Part shown: positions 47,743 through 56,750 of the stretch, piece by piece
Layout: each line of letters opens with the position of its first letter
Position numbering within the stretch: position 1 is the stretch's first letter
NCBI GenBank assembly: GCA_017404505.1
Contig: JAFRCE010000016.1
Coordinates: 90,862-154,861, forward strand
Direction of reading: 5' to 3'
DNA length: 64,000 bases
Source of the DNA: Solobacterium sp.
GTDB lineage: Bacteria > Bacillota_I > Bacilli_A > Erysipelotrichales > Erysipelotrichaceae
Position numbers and translations under genes: made by a program
The notes under the pieces: generated by a model
Told to the model about the DNA's origin: nothing
Database searches by the model: none
Seen by the model: the letters and a program-made list of their open reading frames with translations, nothing else

Positions 47743-49058
47743 TATTTCTTTGCCTCCTTTGCACGCGATGCCATACGGGCGCGGATGAAGTTCTTTGCCC
47801 TTCTGACATTTTCGGTAACGTCGATCTTGGACGGACATACATACGTGCACATGCCGCATTCAATGCAGTCCATGACATACAGTTTGTTCAGCTCCGCCTC
47901 ATCGAAGATCGCAGCCGACATCTGGATACGGACCGGCTGCAGACCGGACGGACATGTTTCGGTGCAGCGGCCGCAGCGCAGGCACTTCACCTCATCCTTG
48001 TCTTCGGTCGGCAAGACGGTCAGACCGTTGTTCTGCGGCGCGATGACAAACTGGTCATTGGGAATCGTACGGCCCATCATCGGACCGCCGGCGATCAGCA
48101 GCACGTCTTCAATACCGTCGATATAACCGCCGCAGGCATCAATGATCTCGTGCGCTTTGGTGCCGACCGGCACGTAAACATTCTGTGGATTCCTGATCGC
48201 TTCACCGGAAACGGTCAGATACTTGTGGGTGATCGGATGACCGTTGTCAATGGCATTGCCGAGGGCGATCGCGGTCGATGCATTATTGAGAATGCATCCG
48301 GCTTCGATCGGCAGTTTGTCGTACCTTCTGCCGGTCAGCTGGAAGACAAGCGTACGCTCCCAGCCCATCGGATACAGATCCGGCACGGTTCTGATTTCGA
48401 TCGGTGTGCCGGCAAATGTCTCTTTCAGAGCCTTGATCTGTTCTTTCTTGTCTTCCTTGATGGCAACACAGCCTTTCTTTGCCTTGCTGAGTTTGTAAAG
48501 AGCCAGAGTTCCCGTTTTCAGAAGATCGATATTCTCTTCAATGTTCTTATAATCCGCTGTCAGATACGGCTCGCATTCAACCGCGTTGACAATAAACAGT
48601 TCAACATTTTCCGGCTTCAGATATTTAACATAGGTCGGAAAACCGGCACCGCCGAGTCCCAGCATGCCGGCGTTTTTCACAAACTCGAGCAGTTCCTCCC
48701 AGCTTGCCTTTTCGGCGTCAAACGCCGGGAAGGCACGGACTTCCGTGTGTTTATGATCATTCTGGATGCGCAGATGATCAGCCTGTGCCATACCGGATGT
48801 CATGAATTTCTCTATTCCGGTAACCGTTCCTGACACAGGTGAAAATAACGGCAGATAGAAATGATCGTTTCTTTCTGCGATTTTCGTTCCGACCTTGACT
48901 TCATCGCCGATCTCGACCAGCGGCTTACACGGTGCATTGCCGTTGACCAGCGGGATCCAGACAACATCAGGATCGATCGTTTTCAACACATCAGCGTGCT
49001 TGGTGATCTCCTTGTGCCCTTCTAAATGATGATTCATCGGTCCTGTTAAAAATGACAT
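47742..49058 (-). CDS. rnfC: Rnf complex subunit C
   Basis: 438 residues, standard length. Cytoplasmic NADH- and FMN-binding subunit: glycine-rich GLGGAGFPTYVKY at 134-146, ECEPYLTADY near 160, a barrel-sandwich domain (VEIGDEVKVGTKIAE) near 48-63, and two [4Fe-4S] sites CLRCGRCTETCP (from 359) and CIECGMCTYVCP (from 398). All cluster ligands are intact. First gene of the operon, with a TATAAT promoter 37-42 bases upstream. Confidence 0.96.
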   Translation of the reverse strand: MSFLTGPMNHHLEGHKEITKHADVLKTIDPDVVWIPLVNGNAPCKPLVEIGDEVKVGTKIAERNDHFYLPLFSPVSGTVTGIEKFMTSGMAQADHLRIQNDHKHTEVRAFPAFDAEKASWEELLEFVKNAGMLGLGGAGFPTYVKYLKPENVELFIVNAVECEPYLTADYKNIEENIDLLKTGTLALYKLSKAKKGCVAIKEDKKEQIKALKETFAGTPIEIRTVPDLYPMGWERTLVFQLTGRRYDKLPIEAGCILNNASTAIALGNAIDNGHPITHKYLTVSGEAIRNPQNVYVPVGTKAHEIIDACGGYIDGIEDVLLIAGGPMMGRTIPNDQFVIAPQNNGLTVLPTEDKDEVKCLRCGRCTETCPSGLQPVRIQMSAAIFDEAELNKLYVMDCIECGMCTYVCPSKIDVTENVRRAKNFIRARMASRAKEAKK

Positions 49059-49094
49059 ATTATCAGGTCCTTTCCTCTATACTTTGTATGTGAA

Positions 49095-49100
49095 ATTATA
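49095..49100 (-). promoter_or_regulatory. -10 box of the rnf operon
   Basis: Perfect TATAAT on the minus strand, 36 bases before the rnfC start; a weak TAGAAA sits about 17 bases upstream as the -35 candidate. Confidence 0.6.
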
Positions 49101-49240
49101 CCATTTTTAAACACTCATTTTCTATAGGCTCTGCCTTCTCCATGACAATCCGGTATCTGAAATATCAATAAAAAGATGAAACTATCCGGTGTGTTTCTGA
49201 AAACAGACGGAAATTGTTTTCAGAACAGTTCCTGCGGATT

Positions 49241-49250
49241 GTGATATACT
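49241..49250 (+). promoter_or_regulatory. extended -10 promoter of apbE
   Basis: TGATATACT (extended -10, TGn-TATACT) ending 10 bases before the apbE ATG. The predicted transcript therefore has a leader of only about 3-5 bases and no Shine-Dalgarno. Confidence 0.55.
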
Positions 49251-49260
49251 CAGATTCACA

Positions 49261-50385
49261 ATGAAGAGTACTTCCCGAATCACAGTCTGTCTGATCGCCT
49301 CGCTGCTGCTCTGCGGCTGCGGCCAGGATCAGCCGACCGCCGGCAATGAACTGCTGGAATACAGCAATCTGTCCTATGATGCCGGTTTTGACACCGTCTA
49401 TGCCTACACCGAGTTTTCTTATGCTCTGGAGCCGATGAAAGACCGTTTTGAAACCGGTGTGGCGATATTCAAAAACCTGAACAGCCAGTTTGATATCTAT
49501 CATGACTATGAAGGAACCGCCAATCTGAAAACGATCAACGACAACGCCGGCATCGCACCGGTGAAAGTCGGCCCGGACATCATCGCCATGCTGAAGGAAG
49601 CGAAACACTTCTATGACCTGTCCGGCGGCGAGTTCGACGTAACGATGGGAAACCTGCTGCATCTCTGGCACACCTACCGGGAAGCCGGCATCAGCGCCAA
49701 CGAGAACGGCACACCGGCCGCGGTTCCGGCGGATGAAGAACTGCAGGACGCGTTTGCCTGCCGGGGCTGGGACAAGATCGAAATCAACGAAGCGGAAAGC
49801 ACGGTCTTCATTACCGATCCCTGTGTTTCGCTCGACGTCGGCGGCATTGCCAAAGGGTTCGCGGCGGAAGCGATCGCCGATGCCATTGAAAGCGATGAAA
49901 TCGGCTATGCCAACATCAACGCCGGACGGAATATCCGCACGATCCATGACAAGGCGGACGGCTCACCCTGGCGCATTGCCATTCAGAATCCGCTGGGTGA
50001 AGGCGCCGTCATCGTCGTCGAAATGGATGGCTCTTCCTCCTTTGTGACAAGCGGTGATTATGAGCGCTTCTACACCGGGGAAGACGGCGTCCGCTATCAT
50101 CACATCATCGATCCGACGACGCAGAAGCCCGCTGACCTCTATCACAGTGTTTCCATCGTCACCAGAGACAGCGGCGCCGCGGACTGTCTGAGCACCGCCC
50201 TGTTCACCATGAGCGTGGAAGACGGGAAAAAGGTTCTCGCGGCTTACGCAAAGGAAAGCGGCGATGCCTGTGAAGCTGTCTGGATGATGGATCCCGACAA
50301 AACACAGGATCAGGAAGGACGGGTCGTCGGCGATCTGTTTATCACCTACACGGAAAATCTGGAAGGCCGCATCATCTGGCCATAA
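49261..50385 (+). CDS. apbE: ApbE-type FAD:protein FMN transferase, lipoprotein
   Basis: 374 residues. Signal peptide with lipobox LCGC at about residue 20, so it is anchored on the outer face of the membrane. ApbE couples FMN from FAD to Ser/Thr in Dxx(S/T)GA(S/T) motifs of Rnf, Nqr and FMN_bind proteins. Seen: LDVGGIAKGFAAEAIADAI near 197-215, HHIIDPTTQKPAD near 280 (metal site), and SGAADCLSTALFTMSVEDGKK near 302-322. Divergent from the rnf operon, 200 bases away: the natural enzyme for the five candidate flavin sites of RnfD and RnfG. No Shine-Dalgarno; see promoter. Confidence 0.95.
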   Translation: MKSTSRITVCLIASLLLCGCGQDQPTAGNELLEYSNLSYDAGFDTVYAYTEFSYALEPMKDRFETGVAIFKNLNSQFDIYHDYEGTANLKTINDNAGIAPVKVGPDIIAMLKEAKHFYDLSGGEFDVTMGNLLHLWHTYREAGISANENGTPAAVPADEELQDAFACRGWDKIEINEAESTVFITDPCVSLDVGGIAKGFAAEAIADAIESDEIGYANINAGRNIRTIHDKADGSPWRIAIQNPLGEGAVIVVEMDGSSSFVTSGDYERFYTGEDGVRYHHIIDPTTQKPADLYHSVSIVTRDSGAADCLSTALFTMSVEDGKKVLAAYAKESGDACEAVWMMDPDKTQDQEGRVVGDLFITYTENLEGRIIWP

Positions 50386-50424
50386 AAAAAACTGAAGATC
50401 ACGCCTGTGATCTTCTTTTCAGTA
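50386..50424. terminator. bidirectional terminator
   Basis: Long stem ACTGAAGATCAC / GTGATCTTC..TTCAGT with a GCCT loop and T/A runs on either side, after apbE and the convergent small gene. Confidence 0.85.
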
Positions 50425-50664
50425 ATTATGTCTGATCAGTGACATCAGAAAGTAATAAAGACAATACAGCGCAGTCAGCGCGCACACCCCAGCCAGCAGC
50501 CAGGCGATCCAGCCAAACAGATACAACTGCATCTGATAATCGATGAACTCGGTCATCAGATCCCCAAAATAAATATCATTGCCGAGATAGTACAGATAAT
50601 ACGCACCATAGGCAAAGGCTGGCAGCAGTATGACACTGAGTGCCAGTTTTATTTTTTTCATCAT
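50419..50664 (-). CDS. small two-helix membrane protein, unknown
   Basis: 81 residues from the ATG at 50662-50664. Two membrane helices (LALSVILLPAFAYGAYYLYYL and LFGWIAWLLAGVCALTALYCLYYFLMSLI) separated by a short acidic loop. I do not recognise a family. Convergent with apbE, so not in its transcript. An earlier in-frame ATG exists ten codons upstream but has no ribosome site. Confidence 0.6.
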   Translation of the reverse strand: MMKKIKLALSVILLPAFAYGAYYLYYLGNDIYFGDLMTEFIDYQMQLYLFGWIAWLLAGVCALTALYCLYYFLMSLIRHNY

Positions 50665-50762
50665 AGAATAAAATCCCCTGTTTCTAATCCCCATAACAAT
50701 ATATTAAACGATAAATTGAAATGGAAAACAATTCCCGAAAGAAAAAAAGCAGGTTTCCCTGC

Positions 50763-51608
50763 TTATGCGTCACTGCGGCTGAACCAGTGATCCTCCAGAT
50801 ATCTTCCGACACCGTCTTCTTCGACCGGGTATTCGGTAATTGCCTGGGCAACGGCCTTGGTGGCATCGGCACCGTTGATCAGGCAGACACCCCAGCCGGC
50901 TTCCCGGAGCAGACCGATGTCATTATCCATGTCACCGAACGCCATGAATTCGGAAAGAGGAATGCCGCGGTTTTCACTGAATTTCTTCAGGGCGTAGCCT
51001 TTGTTGACACGAGGATCGACAAATTCCATGGTGATGTGGCCATAGCCTTCAAATGTTTTGACAACCGTCCAGCGGGGACTGCTGTTGGCTTTGCAGGCAG
51101 CCATGAACTCATCCAGGTCTTCCGGCTTCAGATGAATCTCGATTTTGCCAGTGTCATAGCGGCTGAGGAAATCGACGTCGCCGATTTCAACATGGGAATG
51201 ATTGCGCTTCTGAGAATCCCGCATGAAGTCATCCATGCGCAGGGCGTTGATCTCATCATAGCCGTTGACATAGACGATCGCGTTCAGATCCAGATGGGCG
51301 ATCGGTGTCAGGATCGTTCTGATGTCTTCACCGGAGAGAAGAAAGTATTTTTCAAAACGGCCGGTTTCCTTATCGTACAGTTCACCGCCGTTCATGCCGA
51401 TGGCGAAATCAAACTCAAAACCGAGGCCCCATTCCTTCGCCCTGTCCAGGGTGCGATGGTCCAGCGGTCTGCCGGAAGCCGGTCCGAACAGGACGCCTTC
51501 TTCATGAAGACGCTGCAGAGCCGCTCTTGTTTTCGGCAGCATCGTTTTTCCTTTTGGCAGCAGTGTGTCATCGATGTCGGCTGCGACGACTGACAGTTTT
51601 TCAATCAT
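50763..51608 (-). CDS. Cof-type HAD superfamily phosphatase
   Basis: 281 residues from the ATG at 51606-51608 (GGAGACGG upstream). HAD motif I is VVAADIDDTLL near 7-17 with the nucleophile Asp; motif II is the Ser in GPASGRP; motif III/IV is KGYALKKFSENRG ... MAFGDMDNDIGLLREAG near 230. The C2-type cap domain lies between. Substrates of such proteins are broad sugar or cofactor phosphates. Together with the M24 gene 17 bases upstream it forms a likely two-gene operon. Confidence 0.92.
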   Translation of the reverse strand: MIEKLSVVAADIDDTLLPKGKTMLPKTRAALQRLHEEGVLFGPASGRPLDHRTLDRAKEWGLGFEFDFAIGMNGGELYDKETGRFEKYFLLSGEDIRTILTPIAHLDLNAIVYVNGYDEINALRMDDFMRDSQKRNHSHVEIGDVDFLSRYDTGKIEIHLKPEDLDEFMAACKANSSPRWTVVKTFEGYGHITMEFVDPRVNKGYALKKFSENRGIPLSEFMAFGDMDNDIGLLREAGWGVCLINGADATKAVAQAITEYPVEEDGVGRYLEDHWFSRSDA

Positions 51609-51625
51609 ATATATCCGTCTCCTTC

Positions 51626-52852
51626 TTATCCGACTTTGCGGATCCATTCTCTGCCTTCCTGCAGATAGTGCACCTTGCCGTCGATCAGAACGATCGATTC
51701 TTCGGTATAGATAAAGGTGTCACGCTGATACATTTCCAGATATTCCTTCGTATTGAGTTCGAGGGCATATCCGGTCAGATCATTGACCTGATTCTCACCA
51801 GCCGGATAGATCGGATTCTGATTGGTATAAAGACCGATCGTCGGGCCGCAGGCATGTCCGAACAGGCCAAGCGGATGCGTGTAAAGCATCGGGCAGAGAC
51901 CCTCTTCCCTTCCCCTGGCAATAGATGCCAGGAATACTTCGTTGCCGGTTCTTCCCGTCTGCATGTTCTCACTGACGATATCCTGGAAACGGTTGTTCCG
52001 CTTCAGGGCTTCTTTCAGTTCGGCCGGCACGTCGCTTTCGCCTTCTTTCAGGACGTAACAGAGACGCTGTGTGTCCGTGCAGAGATTCAGATAGACGATA
52101 CCAAAGTCACAATGGAGCAGATCACCGCGCTGAATCACCGTCTCCTCGCCATGCATTCCCGTTTCATTCTGCAGATCGATGGTCGGCTCAAACCAGGTCG
52201 TGATGCCCAGTTCGTTGACTCTTCTTGTCATGAAGTCCATCACGTCACGGCAGGTCGTGACGCCTGGCGTGATCACGCTGTCACTGAAGGCCGCCTCGAT
52301 GATTTCACCGGCTGTTTCCATGACATGCGGCCAGTACTTCAGTTCGGTTTCGGTTCTGGTTTCCATCAGGCGGATGCCGGCTTCGTCACTGCCGCAGAAG
52401 CGGGCAATGATATCTTCCGGCATTTCTTTTTTCATCTGCAGATACAGGCCATGGGAAAGACCGTCGGTATAGGCATAGTTGTGCTCGGATACATTCACCG
52501 TGATCTTCGCAGGATCAATACGGCGGATGATTCTGGTGAGGGCTTCGAACTGCGTTTCGTTCTGCCTGTCCCAGTCACGCTCATAGAACTTTTCCAGGGC
52601 CGCGTCCGGCATGGAAACGCTGATCTTCTTTAATTCATTGTTTTCGAAGGCAAAGACCAGGATCGTCAGTCTTCTGGCGGTCGGATAATGGGCTGGCACA
52701 ATATGGCGGAACATCGGATCTTCATGGTATTCGCGGCTGGCAATGATCCAGAATTCGGTGCCGGTCTCTTTCATGACTTCCGGAAGGATTTTATCCAGTC
52801 TTTCACTCAGGATCTCGTCGCGGATGCGGTACTGTTCAATAATATCGTACAT
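51626..52852 (-). CDS. M24-family aminopeptidase-like protein (Xaa-Pro type)
   Basis: 408 residues. The N-terminal creatinase-like domain (about 1-170) is followed by a pita-bread catalytic domain (about 180-400). Metal ligands seen: HCDFGIVYLNLCTDTQR near 245 (Asp pair), a His-Pro-Leu-Gly-Leu-Phe-Gly-His segment near 330, and ELNTKEYLEMY near 370, matching the D-D-H-E pattern with the last Glu less obvious. The central WIIASREYHEDPMF region is typical of a Firmicutes M24 subgroup often mis-called Xaa-Pro peptidase. Peptide substrate unproven. Confidence 0.82.
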   Translation of the reverse strand: MYDIIEQYRIRDEILSERLDKILPEVMKETGTEFWIIASREYHEDPMFRHIVPAHYPTARRLTILVFAFENNELKKISVSMPDAALEKFYERDWDRQNETQFEALTRIIRRIDPAKITVNVSEHNYAYTDGLSHGLYLQMKKEMPEDIIARFCGSDEAGIRLMETRTETELKYWPHVMETAGEIIEAAFSDSVITPGVTTCRDVMDFMTRRVNELGITTWFEPTIDLQNETGMHGEETVIQRGDLLHCDFGIVYLNLCTDTQRLCYVLKEGESDVPAELKEALKRNNRFQDIVSENMQTGRTGNEVFLASIARGREEGLCPMLYTHPLGLFGHACGPTIGLYTNQNPIYPAGENQVNDLTGYALELNTKEYLEMYQRDTFIYTEESIVLIDGKVHYLQEGREWIRKVG

Positions 52853-52903
52853 AGCTTGGCTCCTTCGGCTTTTGCCGTGTTCATTATATGGGTTTTGTAC
52901 GCC

Positions 52904-53776
52904 TTATTCCATCGGTTTCTGATAATAATTGCCAATGATCCTGTCGACCCGCGTCAAAGACATGAAAGCATGTGGATCGATGCGGAGGATCACCTCTTCC
53001 ACATCCTTGAGCTGGTTGTTGTTGACAGACATCATCAGCAGCTCATGTTCCCTGTTGCTGTAGGCGCCGACGCATTTGAGTTTGGTAATGCCGTGGCGGC
53101 AGATGCGGAACACTTCACTGCAGATTTCATCCGCGTGATCCGTCACGACCTGAATGCGGGTGATCTTGTAGCGTTCATGCATCATATTGACAACTTCTTT
53201 GGAAACATACTGGAAGATGATCGAATACAGTGCCCTTTCCCATCCGTACAGGAAGCCGGCCATGAACAGCACCGCTGCGTTGAATGCGAAGATGTAATTC
53301 CAGGTCGGACGGTTCAGACGTATGGAAAGATCGATGGCAAGAAAATCCGTGCCGCCGCTGGAAGCGTCATAGCGCAGCGCCATACCGATGGCGAAGCCGT
53401 TGACCAGACCGCCGAAGACGGCGATCAGCAGCGGGTCCTGGGTAATCATCGGCAGTTTGATCATGCCGGTAAACAGCGATGACAAAGAATACCAGAGCAC
53501 CGAGTAAAGAATGAATTTGTGGCCGGTCTTGCGGATCACGAGCATCGTGACTATAAAGTTGAGCAGGAAATAGATGATACTGAAAGAAACATGGATCGCG
53601 AACCAGTCTTCCAGAACCATGGAAAGCAGACGTGACATACCGGCGAAGCCGCCCGGAAACAGGTTTCCCGACCGGACGAAAACGTTGAATCCGCAGGCAT
53701 AGATCAGGGTTGAAATCACGATCGCCGCGATATTGGGAATGTCTTTTTTTGAGAAATGCATGGTGCCGATCTGCAT
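52904..53776 (-). CDS. YitT family membrane protein (DUF161 + DUF2179)
   Basis: 290 residues from the ATG at 53774-53776. Five or six helices in the first 200 residues (SGNLFPGGFAGMSRLLS and GLVNGFAIGMALRYDASSGGTDFLAI are the family core), then a cytoplasmic DUF2179 domain (about 210-285). Paralogues are numerous in Firmicutes and have no firm function. Monocistronic. Confidence 0.9.
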   Translation of the reverse strand: MQIGTMHFSKKDIPNIAAIVISTLIYACGFNVFVRSGNLFPGGFAGMSRLLSMVLEDWFAIHVSFSIIYFLLNFIVTMLVIRKTGHKFILYSVLWYSLSSLFTGMIKLPMITQDPLLIAVFGGLVNGFAIGMALRYDASSGGTDFLAIDLSIRLNRPTWNYIFAFNAAVLFMAGFLYGWERALYSIIFQYVSKEVVNMMHERYKITRIQVVTDHADEICSEVFRICRHGITKLKCVGAYSNREHELLMMSVNNNQLKDVEEVILRIDPHAFMSLTRVDRIIGNYYQKPME

Positions 53777-53835
53777 AATGAAATCCTCGCTGTCAATAAC
53801 CATTTAAAAGTGTATTACGGCCAAGGATTTATGCA

Positions 53836-53864
53836 AGTAAAAATGACAGGGATCCTGTCATTTT
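53836..53864. terminator. bidirectional terminator
   Basis: Perfect 11-bp stem AAAATGACAGG / CCTGTCATTTT with a 3-base loop overlapping the GNAT stop codon. Confidence 0.8.
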
Positions 53865-54295
53865 GCCCGTTTCATACAAATGTGCGGAATCCCGTCTTCG
53901 AGAAATTCCTCCGAGGTCTGCACGAAGCCTTCCGCTTCATAAAACGGTCTGGCATATGTCTGTGCTTCCAGAATGATTTCTTCCGCTCCGAAACAGGCTT
54001 CCGCCTGGCGGATGCACTCCCGCAGGACAACGGTGCCATAGCCCTTTCTGCGCACCTTCGCGACGACCCGGCCGATCTGAACGGTCAGCGGATCCGTGCT
54101 TTTCACAAACAGCCGGGCATAAGCGAGGATACCTTCCTCATCCCGCAGGAAAACATGCAGGCTGTCCTTATCTATACCGTCCGGATCCAGATAGACACAG
54201 TTCTGCTCGACGACAAAAACTTCCGACCGCAGAACCATGATGTCATACAGTTCCTCGGTGCTCAGCTGGGGGAATGTACGGGTAATCAGTTCCAT
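53858..54295 (-). CDS. GNAT acetyltransferase, ElaA-like
   Basis: 145 residues. VLRSEVFVVEQNCVYLDPDGID near 21-42 is the ElaA signature; the acetyl-CoA loop is VVAKVRRKGYGTVVL near 77-91, and the C-terminal ARPFYEAEGFVQTSEEFLEDGIPH closes the fold. The acceptor is unknown. Its start overlaps the stop of the MATE gene upstream by one base, so the two are co-translated. Confidence 0.92.
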   Translation of the reverse strand: MELITRTFPQLSTEELYDIMVLRSEVFVVEQNCVYLDPDGIDKDSLHVFLRDEEGILAYARLFVKSTDPLTVQIGRVVAKVRRKGYGTVVLRECIRQAEACFGAEEIILEAQTYARPFYEAEGFVQTSEEFLEDGIPHICMKRAK

Positions 54296-55662
54296 CAGAA
54301 AATCGCTCTCTCTTTCCAGGTCCCGCGTTTATACAGGAAGAATGTCATAACGGCACCGCTGAGCCAGCTGATCAGCATGGAAACAAACATCATCGCGCAG
54401 TCACCCTGCGGCAGCTGCGGTGTGCGGGTCAGCCATACCAGTCCATAGGCGAGCGGAATGCGCAGCAGTACGGAGGAAATGATGGAGATCCACATCGGTG
54501 TCACGGTATCACCGGCACCGCGCATGATGCCGGAAAGACACTGCGTCACTTCCACGGCGATATATCCGACAGCCAGGATCCTCATCATATTGTTGCTGAG
54601 GGTGATCAGTTCCTGGGTATCGGTAAAGATACCCATCAGATGCCGTCCGAACAGCAGGATGATACCGGTCAGCACAGCCGAAATACCCATGGCCGCGAAG
54701 GTTCCCTTTTTCGCCCCTTCCAGCACCCGGTCCATCCGGCCGGCACCGATATTCTGGCCGGCAAAGGTCGTCATGGCCGAGCCGAAGGAAAATGCCGGCA
54801 GCATGACAAAGCCGTCAATACGCATGACGATGACATTTGCGGCAATGAACAGTTCACCGAAACTGTTGGTCAATGACTGCACGACGATCATCGACATGGA
54901 GAAGATCGCCTGCGTCACGCCGGACGGCAGCCCGAGCCGGACCAGCCGGGAAATATACTCGCCTTCCGGCATCAGATATTCTTTTTTCAGATCAAATATT
55001 TCCTGCATTCTGGTCAGTTTCCAGAAACACAGGGCAGCCGAGACAAACTGGGCCGTGATCGTCGCCCAGGCAACGCCGGCCACGCCCATGCCGAAGACCG
55101 CCACGAACAGAAAGTCGAGAACGATGTTCAGAAAGGTCGCCGCCAGAAGATACAGCAGCGCCGAAACAGAATCGCCCAGTCCTCGCAGAACGCCGCTGAG
55201 AATATTGTAGAGACCGCCGCCGGCAATACCGAGGAAGATGATCAGCAGGTAGTCAAAACACCAGCCGAGGATCGATTCCGGTGTGTTGAGCAGATGCAGC
55301 AGCGGCTTGGTGACCAGCGGTCCGACCGCCATAATAAACGCTGAAGCGACCAGCGTCATGGTAATGCAGGCCCCAATCGTCCGTGACAGTTCATCGCGCT
55401 GCCGTCCGCCGAAATACTGAGCGACCATAATACTCGCGCCGGTGGCGATTCCCATAAACAGCACCAGCATCAGATTCAGGATCGGACCGGCACTGCCGAC
55501 CGCGGCCAGAGCGTTGTCACCGACATAACGGCCGACGATGATGCTGTCCACCGTATTGTAAAGCTGCTGGGCGACATTCCCTATCAGCATCGGTATGGTG
55601 AATATGAGAATGGATCTGACCGGATCGTCTTTTGTCATATCCACAGGCTTGAACAGATTCAT
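54295..55662 (-). CDS. MATE family efflux transporter (3)
   Basis: 455 residues, twelve helices. DPVRSILIFTIPMLIGNVAQQLYNTVDSIIVGRYVGDNALAAVGS at the N-terminus is the classical MATE/DinF-like opening. Most similar in style to MATE (2) of this window rather than MATE (1). Starts with an AGGTTTTT-preceded ATG. First of a two-gene unit with the ElaA-like acetyltransferase, which might modify the exported compound; that link is inference. Confidence 0.93.
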   Translation of the reverse strand: MNLFKPVDMTKDDPVRSILIFTIPMLIGNVAQQLYNTVDSIIVGRYVGDNALAAVGSAGPILNLMLVLFMGIATGASIMVAQYFGGRQRDELSRTIGACITMTLVASAFIMAVGPLVTKPLLHLLNTPESILGWCFDYLLIIFLGIAGGGLYNILSGVLRGLGDSVSALLYLLAATFLNIVLDFLFVAVFGMGVAGVAWATITAQFVSAALCFWKLTRMQEIFDLKKEYLMPEGEYISRLVRLGLPSGVTQAIFSMSMIVVQSLTNSFGELFIAANVIVMRIDGFVMLPAFSFGSAMTTFAGQNIGAGRMDRVLEGAKKGTFAAMGISAVLTGIILLFGRHLMGIFTDTQELITLSNNMMRILAVGYIAVEVTQCLSGIMRGAGDTVTPMWISIISSVLLRIPLAYGLVWLTRTPQLPQGDCAMMFVSMLISWLSGAVMTFFLYKRGTWKERAIF

Positions 55663-55754
55663 GAAAAACCTCCGTATATATATAACATTCTATGGGATTG
55701 CCGCGGTATAGACAACGCATTCGCATGTTAGAATGAAGACATGGAGACACGCAT

Positions 55755-56693
55755 ATGAACTTACTTACCTTTGACTTCGGCGGCACCTTCGTCAAATACT
55801 GTCTGATGAATGATCAGGCAGAGATCAGCGAGCATGGCCAGTTGCCTGCTCCGCTGAAGACAAAAGATGATTTTCTTGATCTGATCTGCCGCCTGTATGA
55901 ACAGTACCGCGACAAAACGGACGGTATTGCCATTTCCATGCCGGGTGTCATCGACAGTGAGAAAGGCGATATCATTCTGGTGGCTCTCTATCCGGAAATG
56001 AGCGGCCAGAATATCTGCCGTCTGCTCAAAGACAGGATCCCCGTCCCTATCAGCGTCGAGAATGACGGCAAGGCTGCCATTCTTGCCGAAGCATGGAAAG
56101 GCGCTCTGGCCAATGTCAGTGACGCGGCATGCATCCTGCTTGGCAGCGGCATCGGCGGCGGTATCATCATGGGCGGCAGACTGCAGAAAGGATACGGCTT
56201 TGCGGCTGGGGAAATCAGCGACCTGCTTGTCGGACCGGGATGCTACGAAAAGGAAAACACGATCTGTTACGATTCCAGCATGAGCGGCTTTCTGAAAGCG
56301 GTCGCCCGTGCGAAGAACATGGATCCGGCATGTTTTGAAATATCCGGAAACGCCTCCCGGGAAGAAAAGCGGATCAGCGGCATGGATGTTTTTCAGTGGA
56401 TCGAAGCGGAAGATCCCCCGACCCTTACGGAATACCGGAAATGGATCCAGCGGCTGGCATGGCTGCTCTATAATATAAAGTTGACCGTTTCACCCGAGAA
56501 GATCGTCATCGGCGGCGGTGTCTCACGGAATGAGCGGTTCATCCGCGATCTGAAGGAAGAGTATCAGAAGGCCGTCAGTAAACTGGCCAGCTACCTGCCG
56601 GAAACGGCGATCGACACATGCCGTTTTCAGGCGGACGCCAATCTGGTCGGCGCTGCTTACAACTGGATCCTGATGCACGGCAATCATTCATAG
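55755..56693 (+). CDS. ROK-family sugar kinase-like protein without the zinc motif
   Basis: 312 residues. The ATP loop FDFGGTFVKYCLMND at 6-20 and the catalytic VENDGKAAILAEAWKGAL near 98-115 fit ROK kinases; the GSGIGGGIIMGGRLQKGYGFAAGEI stretch near 131-155 follows. The ROK consensus CxCGxxGCxE zinc site is missing: the equivalent segment reads GPGCYEKENTICYDSSMSG. It may phosphorylate a sugar or be a kinase-like regulator; there is no DNA-binding domain. Convergent with a PTS permease gene. Ribosome site GGAGA. Confidence 0.85.
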   Translation: MNLLTFDFGGTFVKYCLMNDQAEISEHGQLPAPLKTKDDFLDLICRLYEQYRDKTDGIAISMPGVIDSEKGDIILVALYPEMSGQNICRLLKDRIPVPISVENDGKAAILAEAWKGALANVSDAACILLGSGIGGGIIMGGRLQKGYGFAAGEISDLLVGPGCYEKENTICYDSSMSGFLKAVARAKNMDPACFEISGNASREEKRISGMDVFQWIEAEDPPTLTEYRKWIQRLAWLLYNIKLTVSPEKIVIGGGVSRNERFIRDLKEEYQKAVSKLASYLPETAIDTCRFQADANLVGAAYNWILMHGNHS

Positions 56694-56698
56694 ACCTT

Positions 56699-56730
56699 CA
56701 AAAAAGACCCGGTGTCATACCGGGTCTTTG
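56699..56730. terminator. bidirectional terminator
   Basis: Perfect 11-bp stem AAAGACCCGGT / ACCGGGTCTTT with a 5-base loop and T/A runs, between the ROK and PTS genes. Confidence 0.9.
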
Positions 56731-56750
56731 CCTGTTTATGCGAAATGATT

